Assembly: GCA_037954665.1 (NCBI GenBank)
Contig: JBBMOL010000184.1
Location: 806,001-870,000 of the forward strand
DNA: 64,000 bases
Direction of reading: 5' to 3'
DNA from: Laguncularia racemosa
Taxonomy: Eukaryota > Streptophyta > Magnoliopsida > Myrtales > Combretaceae
Made by a program: the position numbers and the translations under genes. This document shows positions 56,984 to 64,000 of the stretch, one piece after another. How positions within the stretch are numbered: position 1 is the first letter of the stretch; every line of letters starts with the position of its first letter. The notes below the pieces were generated by a model. The model did not search any database and was not told the DNA's origin. It saw only the letters and a list, made by a program, of their open reading frames with translations.

Positions 56984-59900
56984 ATGGCTGCACCAGCCGT
57001 GGAAGGCTTCGCCGTAACGGCGCTCCGTTCCATGATGCTCCGAGTCAGGCAGGCAGCTGAGCGTGCTGGCACGCAACCTGAGCGCGTGCGCGTGGTGGCC
57101 GTATCCAAAACCAAACCCATCTCTTTGATTCGCGAAGTATATGACGCCGGTCATCGTTGTTTCGGCGAGAATTACGTCCAAGAAATCGTCGAAAAAGCTT
57201 CTCAGGTAAATTTTATTCATTTCTCATCTGTCAAAAACTTCAGAGTGAACACTATATATATATGTGTGTGTGTGTGTGTGTTTACTGTTCCTCGTTTTGC
57301 TATTAGATGTAGGAACGATCGATTTTATTATTTGATTGAAGTTGGGTTGTAAGGATGTGTGTTTAATTTCTATTTCTAGTGTTGGATTGAAATACGTTGC
57401 TGCGATTTTAAGTTATGATTTGGTCGTAAATGACAACAACTTTCTACAAAATTTTGGAAAACGTTGTTTGCTAAGCAAATGTTGTGTTTGTTGCTCAGAA
57501 ACAGCTTCCAGAGTTTTCAACATTTACTATAACCAAAGTTTTACAATATTTAACCTTAATGGACATGGATGGTGGAAAATGAGGGAAATGATCTCACTTT
57601 TTGTAAAGGTGAAATCATCTCCCTTATTTTGCATTTGTATTTTTTTGTGATTGTTAACCACTACTGCTAAACGCCGCTACTACCGTCTTCCATATCCACT
57701 TGTTGTCAAAAACCACTTGTATCTGCAACTTCTTGAAATTGCTATAATAATATTTATTCTAAGTGGCTAGTTTGTTTATTTGATATGGTTTGTTTTAAGA
57801 TTAGTTCTGGTCATGAGAAATTGTGCTGTGTTGTAAAATTTTGCAGCTTCCTGAGGATATAGAGTGGCATTTCGTTGGACATCTGCAGAGCAACAAAGTT
57901 AAAACGCTTTTATGTATGTCAGTTTTTGTTCAGTAGTTCTTCAAAATACTTCCTTTGTTGCTAATAGGGTCCTGGAAAAACGAGTAGTTTATGCTTTAGT
58001 AGCTACCATTTCACTGGCTCTAGTATTCACTGGCTTTCAAGGAATGAAATATTATCAAGTACCCTTCACTATTTCGATAGTATTTATGGTTCTACCTTTT
58101 CCTTAGCAACTGGCTTTCATGGTTTTCATGGAAGACCATTAGGTTGGTATTCCTATTTATTTCTTTGGTCTGCCGGTAGTTCTTTAAAATACTTTCTTTG
58201 TTACAAATAGGGTCCTGTCTCTTAAAGAATGAAGATAACAACTAGACAGTTGAGATAATCGAACTTGTGATATTTTTCTTTTCAGTAAATACTTGCATTT
58301 AAATCTACTATAACTTATCTTCTTGTCTTCTCATGCGTCAGTGGTCCATCTTAGCATAATTTGATGTTCATGATTATGAATTGGGATAAGACCGCCAATG
58401 AATTCTATAAATGAGTTAAGAAAACAATCAACTGCATATAGAGATGCAATACTGAAATAGATTAATGTTAGAGATCAAGTATCTTGATATATCTAACACC
58501 AAGTGGACATATTATTAGCTTTTGCTCTGGTGATCTGAAGCATGTTCGGTTGTTCACATTTTTCTTGTTTTATATCAACTTGCTACACAAACAAAATTGC
58601 AACTAGATTAAAAAAAAAGCTCTTGTTTGCTTTATAAATTGATGCATATCATATCAACTAGATTAAATGGATAAATTGGTGCTGAAACGTGGGGTCTTTT
58701 CATTAGATCTTTGTCAATGGAGGTGTTGTTGCAATTTAGCCATTGTTTTAATGAAGTAGATCAGTGCTGCTTCTTACTCAGATGTGCATTTGTTGACTCT
58801 GTCTGTTTTGATATTGGGAAATTTCTTTACACGAAATTTTTTGGATAGTATAAATAAAGTTGGCCACTGGAAATTGTGGATGGTAGTGGCAATAGTTGTG
58901 CAGTGGTCAACACTGACAATGGATGTGGTCTACTTTCCTCTTAGTGGCAATATAGAATTACAACAAAATGATTTGCATTAATCTCCATGGATAATCCTTG
59001 TTATTGTTTTGCAACGATGTTCTAATTAATCTCCCAAAGTACACTACAGTTAATGAAATCATATTTAGTTAATTACAAAAATTGCAAAAAGTTAAAAATA
59101 ATTTTTCAAAAATTAGCTTATTAGTATTGGTAATGCTTTCATCTTCTCTTCTTTCCCTTTTCTTGTTGTTCTTGTTGTTGGGGGTCATACAGCGTTTCTC
59201 TTCACCAAGACACTATTAATAGACCAGATTACTTACACCTTTCCTTTTGCTAATATGGGAATAGGATATGTAACATGGCCACCGAGTTCACATAACCTTA
59301 TGCCCAATCTTCTTTGCTTTCTGAGCATTTGATTGTTCATGGATGGATGACTCTAATTGATGTGCTATTTGTTTCTTGTTACTAGCCATCTGTATATGTT
59401 CAGCATTTTGCCCTTTCTTTTTGTGACACAACTTTTTCTTTCTCTTTTGTCAGCTGGAGTGCCAAATTTGGGCATGTTTGAGGGTGTGGATGATGAGAAG
59501 GTAAAAACACAGTCCAATTTCTAGCTTCCTCTATGTGTAGAAGCTAAACTTGCATTACACTGACAGTATTGTTATTTGAGAAAGCCAAAAGAAGAGGAGA
59601 AAGATTCATGAATGATAAGAAAGATGTGCTTATTTCTTCTGTCCAGTAGTTAGACTTGCATGATAGTTTCCTTTTGTTGGTTGCATTTGTGTCTGTATAA
59701 CATTATGTAACAGAAATTATATTTTTTCCTAGTTGCTCTATTTTTAAATTTTTTGGGCAATAGTACAATGTGCACTTAATGTTTCACAGATTGCAAATCA
59801 TCTTGATCGTGCAGTTTCAAGCCTTGAAAGAGCTCCATTGAAGGTTTTGGTCCAGGTGAATACTAGTGGAGAAGCCTGTGAGTATTGATAATTGCGACTT

Positions 59901-61505
59901 CACATTGTGGGCACTTTATTTGATTATACTATTGATAGCATTACTTGAAGCTGGGATATATGGTTGTCTTTTCCATATATCTCCTGACCTCTTATGGGCA
60001 TGGTATTTGATTTTACTATCTGTAGTGTTATTTGAAGCTGGGAGTACTTGTTTCTATTCTGTTAAACTATGTATGCTGCAATGAGAATTTTCTAGTTGAC
60101 TGATACTTTCATTATCAAGTGCATTTTCTTTGACGAATTTTGCATCACGTGCACCAAAAACCCATGTTAAAATACAAGATCTTAGGTTGAAATAATTTTC
60201 ATTTGCAAAAGACAACCGTTGCTATTCTGTGTTATTTACTTTCATGCTTCCCAGTAAATGTAATGTTTCAGCCACTTTCAAGTGACTTAAGACTGGTAGT
60301 GGGATTTCGCTTTATGTAATGCTTCATTAAGTGGTTGATCCAGCAACTTCAGTTACCAAAATATGTAGTTGCCACTAGGTTCTTAGATTATCTGTTGTAT
60401 AAAATAGCTTGAATTGATTTTGTTTAGTCATATATGTTATGCCAGCTTTAATTTGTAAGGATGATGTATTTACTGATAATCTTTGTTGACCTTTTGAAGC
60501 AAAATCTGGTGTTGAGCCCTCAAATTGTGTGGAACTCGCAAAGCATGTAAAATTTACCTGTCCCAATTTGGAATTCTCTGGCTTGATGACAATAGGGATG
60601 CCAGATTACTCATCAACACCAGAAAATTTTAGGGTAATATTTTGTTCATAGTTACAAGATAGCTATACAGCCACTAATCTCTATGCATACCTATGATGTT
60701 ACCTTAAGTTCATGTTGTTGCACACTTGTCGGAACAGATGCTCTCACAATGTCGAATGAATGTCTGCAAGGCTATCGGAATGGCTGAGGAGCAATGTGAG
60801 TTGTCTATGGGCATGTCCAGTGATTTTGAGCAAGCGGTAAGTGATGCCATTGTTTGTCTGGTTGATGAAATGTCATCGTCCCCTTTTTTCTATCATTTTT
60901 TGTTTTCTTTTTTACATTGGCTTTGAACTGGACATTGGCCGAATCGGAATACCAAAAAGATGAAGTTATAAATACAGATGTACCTCTATCATAAAACAAA
61001 ATACCTGTAATACCCGTATTTAAGTCCTCTTATTCTGATGGATCGACTGTTATTCCTAGACTGTCTAGCTAAAAAGCACGTAAATCTTCAATTCCTAACT
61101 TTTATTTTCTAATCAATCTACTTCATTATTACAAAGAAATATAGATTAGACAGTTTACTCAAGCTACAAGTTTGAACAAAGAAGTTCAAATTTTGATAAG
61201 ATAGTTTCTAAAACATCGTATTTCTGATAGGCAGAGATTAAACTCAGAACATATAAAGTAAGATACAAATAATATGTAGACAAAAAGAATGATCTAAATG
61301 GATAAGAAATTTTCTCTTTATATATATATATGTAATTTGTTCTACTACCAAAGAACATTGGCAGTGCATAATCTATCATAACCATATAAATGTAAATGTG
61401 ATCTTCTTCTCTCTCTCTTTGCAGATTGAAATGGGGAGTACAAATGTTAGAATTGGTTCAACCATATTCGGCCCTCGAGATTACACAAAAAAACGACCAA
61501 ATTAG
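56984..61505 (+). CDS. Pyridoxal-phosphate homeostasis protein (YggS/PROSC family), seven exons
   Basis: Exons 56984-57205, 57847-57913, 59454-59500, 59790-59877, 60500-60633, 60738-60836 and 61425-61505 join in frame to 245 residues and a TAG. All introns are GT-AG. The family binds pyridoxal 5'-phosphate without known catalytic turnover and keeps the free cofactor in balance. Visible signatures are VAVSKTKP (PLP-binding lysine, residue 42), CFGENYVQE, WHFVGHLQSNKVK, VLVQVNTSGE, SGLMTIGMPDY, LSMGMSSDFEQAIEMGSTNV and VRIGSTIFGPRDY, which cover the whole single-domain TIM-barrel fold. Length is normal. No transit peptide is evident, so a cytosolic location is likely. Exons 2 and 3 are tiny; exon 2 ends in phase 1 before GTATGT and is completed by CT of exon 3 to make serine. 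Confidence 0.95.
57251..57281. repeat. (TA)n/(GT)n microsatellite in intron 1
   Basis: A short compound TA then GT dinucleotide run inside the first intron of the PLP-homeostasis gene. Confidence 0.9.
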
Positions 61506-62354
61506 TGTGGTCTCTGCACTATTTTATGTACCTACACTTCAAGTAATATTTCTTTCAAAGTGAAAAATTGTACTTGACATACTCAATCTGATACCTTGTG
61601 GTCTGGCCAACACGAAATGGCTATTTCGCGTCATTGTTATGATTGCAGCTTCGTCTTGTAATTTGATAGTAACAGAGTACTGGCAGTCTAAAGCTCTCTT
61701 CACAGGCAGCAGATTGAAATTTCAGTCACGGGGTGACACTGTAACCTAAATGAAACACTCAAAACAATGTGTTTGTTCCAAAGCAACTCAAGTCATTATT
61801 TCTTCATCCTCTGCGCGTTACAATTTTTATTAATATCCAGGGAATTGCAATGATATTTAGGTTCATCTATGTTTGTATTATTAACATAATGATCATCTAG
61901 ATAGGTGCTACGTTTTTTAGGTACTTAAAAATCGAACATGTAATATTTACCCATAAAAACTTAGAAGATAAAAAATTTAGCAAGATAGGATTTTTGAAAA
62001 GTGTTATGAGGAACAAATTCATTTTCCTTATAGAATTAGAAGCTACAAAAGCATTCACAAAATTTTATATGGATGTGGCAAAAAGTACCTTTATTACGTA
62101 GAGTAAAGCTACCATGTGATGTAAAGAAGTCCTTGTTGCATAAATATGTAAGTGTAACACGAAAAAAAAAATTCTTTTTAAATTGTAACTCATACCAAAG
62201 GAAAAAAGAACTAACTGAGTATAAGGAATTAGATTATAAATGTGAAGATATGTGTTAAAGGGAGATCAATGTGAAGTAATGTTGACATAGATAAATTTAG
62301 CTCCTATCAAGTGGCTCTAAACTCTCTATATAACTGGTGAATATGATCTTATAG
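61506..62354. other. 3' UTR and convergent intergenic region
   Basis: About 850 bases between two genes that point toward each other. The first few hundred bases are probably the 3' UTR of the PLP-homeostasis gene. Positions 62070-62260 contain a chance open frame with no motif. Confidence 0.55.
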
Positions 62355-63467
62355 CTATAAGAGCTGTTTGATGGCAGACCCCAAATTTCTATTCTCCTCA
62401 CAAGCGACAATGGGAGCAAACAATAACTCATCACCGTAAACACTACTGAGTCTTTTGGAGCTGCTCAAACCCAAAGGAATTTTGAAATCTTTATAGCTCC
62501 AAACACCCTTAAAAGGGTCTTCCAGGGTCATGATATGGACATGTGAGTTGGGATCATTTGATGTAGACGGTTTGAATTCGATTAAAGCAACAGAACCCTC
62601 CAGTTCCACCAAAGTAAGACACCATAATTTGGGTGGTTCCTCTGTGCAAGGAGGAGGGAAAGGAATCACATGAAATGTCTCCGATCGAACTTCAAACGCC
62701 ATCAGACAATTGTTGCGAAGCTCAGCATTACGGGCCTTGTAATATATGGTCCCTTCAATGCAAATTGATGCATTATCTCCCTGAAAATGATAAGGGCAAG
62801 CAGCATTGATACTTCTCCATGTTTTTTCACGTAGATTATATACAAAATGCTCCATGATGAACTTATCCTTTCTACGAAGACTAAATAAAATTTTATACTC
62901 GTTATCAGTCGGATCGTACCCAAAACTCAATAATCTATCAAAGTAGGATTTAATGCCATGTGGTAGGGGGAATTCAATGGAAATGCGCTTTTTAGTACTA
63001 AGGTTAGATATTGTAAGATGAGAGGACGTGCCATAACAGATTAGGCCATGGATAGCCTGCGGAGAAGAAAAAAAAGAATCACGAATGGTGAAATTATGGG
63101 TGAACTTGATGATATTCTTTTCACACTGGTTTGACGGGCTTTCTAGATATTCGGTGGAGAAGAAGATATGATCGGGGGATTTCACTAAAAAGGGAATACA
63201 AGTCACGAGGAGTTTAGGATATGCTCGAGATCGAAAACTGCAAGAATCAATAAAGTTGCGATCAGTAATTGTGGAGAGCCAAAGAGTGGACACGCATTTG
63301 AATCTAAGGAGTGATTTTACTGGAAGCCTTGTGAGTATTTCAAATAAGATGTCTTGAGGAATAGGGTTCGGGTTAGTACATCTAACCATCTTCATCTTTT
63401 CTGCTTCATTGAAAAGCGCCTTTTCTCCTGCACACTCTGGTAGAGCATGGAGAGAGCTTTCCTCCAT
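62355..63467 (-). CDS. F-box protein with F-box-associated (FBA) domain
   Basis: Intact single-exon protein of 370 residues from the ATG at 63467 (MEESSLHALPE). The F-box spans about residues 36-75 (IPQDILFEILTRLPVKSLLR, then FKCVSTLWLSTI) and would bind SKP1 in an SCF ubiquitin ligase. The rest shows the plant FBA pattern: FHVIPFPPPC, LVELEGSVALIEF and YGDELLFAPI near the end. Such proteins (CPR1-like and relatives) pick substrates for degradation; the target cannot be told from sequence. A later methionine (residue 25 or 27, KMKMVRC) could also serve as start. The gene converges on the PLP-homeostasis gene. Confidence 0.92.
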   Translation of the reverse strand: MEESSLHALPECAGEKALFNEAEKMKMVRCTNPNPIPQDILFEILTRLPVKSLLRFKCVSTLWLSTITDRNFIDSCSFRSRAYPKLLVTCIPFLVKSPDHIFFSTEYLESPSNQCEKNIIKFTHNFTIRDSFFSSPQAIHGLICYGTSSHLTISNLSTKKRISIEFPLPHGIKSYFDRLLSFGYDPTDNEYKILFSLRRKDKFIMEHFVYNLREKTWRSINAACPYHFQGDNASICIEGTIYYKARNAELRNNCLMAFEVRSETFHVIPFPPPCTEEPPKLWCLTLVELEGSVALIEFKPSTSNDPNSHVHIMTLEDPFKGVWSYKDFKIPLGLSSSKRLSSVYGDELLFAPIVACEENRNLGSAIKQLL

Positions 63468-63585
63468 CAAGATCCCTTAGTGATGAATAGAAACACTAGC
63501 CAATCTCGCGTAAATTTTGCAGTTGTTTTTTTGTATCCTAATAGCAGTAAAAGACAATTTTCTTTTGCCAAGAAAAATAAGTCTT

Positions 63586-63850
63586 AGTTTGAGTAGATTT
63601 AGATTTATCTAATAACTTCTTCTTTTTTTTGTAACTAAATCTATCTATATCTTTGAATTATATTAGCTTTCCAAAAATTATATAGATTTATCTTATGAAT
63701 CTCTTGATAATTAAATCTATTTATCTATATCTTTCAATAATATTAGCTTTCCAAAAACTATATAGATTTATTATTTGATAAATCTTTAGGTAACCAAATC
63801 TATCTATCGATATCTTTAAAGAATATTAGCTTTTAAAAAATTATATGACT
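63586..63850. repeat. Three tandem repeats with inverted ends upstream of the F-box gene
   Basis: Units begin near 63636, 63712 and 63795. Each opens with (T)AAATCTAT and closes with its complement ATAGATTTA (63682-63690 and 63762-63770; the third is decayed), with a shared interior containing atattagctttccaaaaa. Spacing is about 76-84 bases. The units could fold as hairpins. They lie 120-380 bases upstream of the F-box start codon. Confidence 0.75.
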
Positions 63851-64000
63851 ACACTGCACATTATCTTACAAAAAAAGAAACAAAACAAACCATATTATTC
63901 AAACCTTATTCTTTGCACTTCTCCAAATCTACCTTTAATAACAAATATAGATTCCTATTTTTTATTTTATAATTCTTTTTTTTTATTTTCTTGAGAAATT
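63851..64000. other. AT-rich upstream sequence
   Basis: No gene or clear signal visible to the window's end. Confidence 0.6.

Noticed and set aside
57336..58106. Short open frames within the introns of the PLP-homeostasis gene
   Set aside because: They lie in introns defined by conserved exon borders and have no motifs.

Overview
This looks like a stretch of a eudicot nuclear chromosome. It is AT-rich, its genes have GT-AG introns, and it carries plant gene families (STIG1-like cysteine-rich peptides, an F-box/FBA protein, a PLP-homeostasis protein), plant LTR retrotransposons and an endogenous plant pararetrovirus. The species cannot be named from the sequence alone.

Layout. Positions 1-900 hold GC-rich palindromic tandem repeats, probably LTR debris. 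Positions 3.6-17 kb are a tandem array of diverged ~4 kb units, each built around a STIG1-like gene. Copy 1 (7.0 kb) is a pseudogene, copy 2 (10.4 kb) is intact with 150 residues, and copy 3 (14.9 kb) is open but lacks 20 residues. A fourth, more diverged intact gene (156 residues) lies at 24.9 kb. All four keep the same compact proximal promoter (a W-box-like GGTCAAC and TATAAATA). Between copies 3 and 4 sits a dead 4.35 kb Ty1/copia element (17.46-21.81 kb).

From about 28.7 to 52.8 kb lies a nest. An endogenous Caulimoviridae genome (florendovirus/petuvirus-like: coat protein, zinc knuckle, protease, RT, RNase H, a second ORF, tRNA-Met primer site, movement protein) is split inside its protease by a 15.8 kb Ty3/gypsy element. 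The retrotransposon has a perfect 5-bp target duplication (ACTGC). It belongs to the Tat/Ogre group: an extra ORF1 before gag, a candidate intron between pro and RT, two RNase H domains, and about 30 tandem repeats in the 3' UTR. Each LTR also carries a tRNA-like segment with RNA polymerase III A and B boxes and a T-run, just downstream of a perfect 10-bp hairpin. The viral pieces add up to about one genome length in circularly permuted order.

Positions 57-61.5 kb hold an intact seven-exon gene for a YggS/PROSC-family pyridoxal-phosphate homeostasis protein (245 residues). Positions 62.4-63.5 kb hold a single-exon F-box gene on the minus strand, preceded by three short repeats with inverted ends.

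The host genes do not form a pathway. The STIG1-like cluster is a local family expanded by tandem duplication. The rest is a layered record of insertions: virus first, then the Tat/Ogre element inside it, each now inactivated by stop codons.
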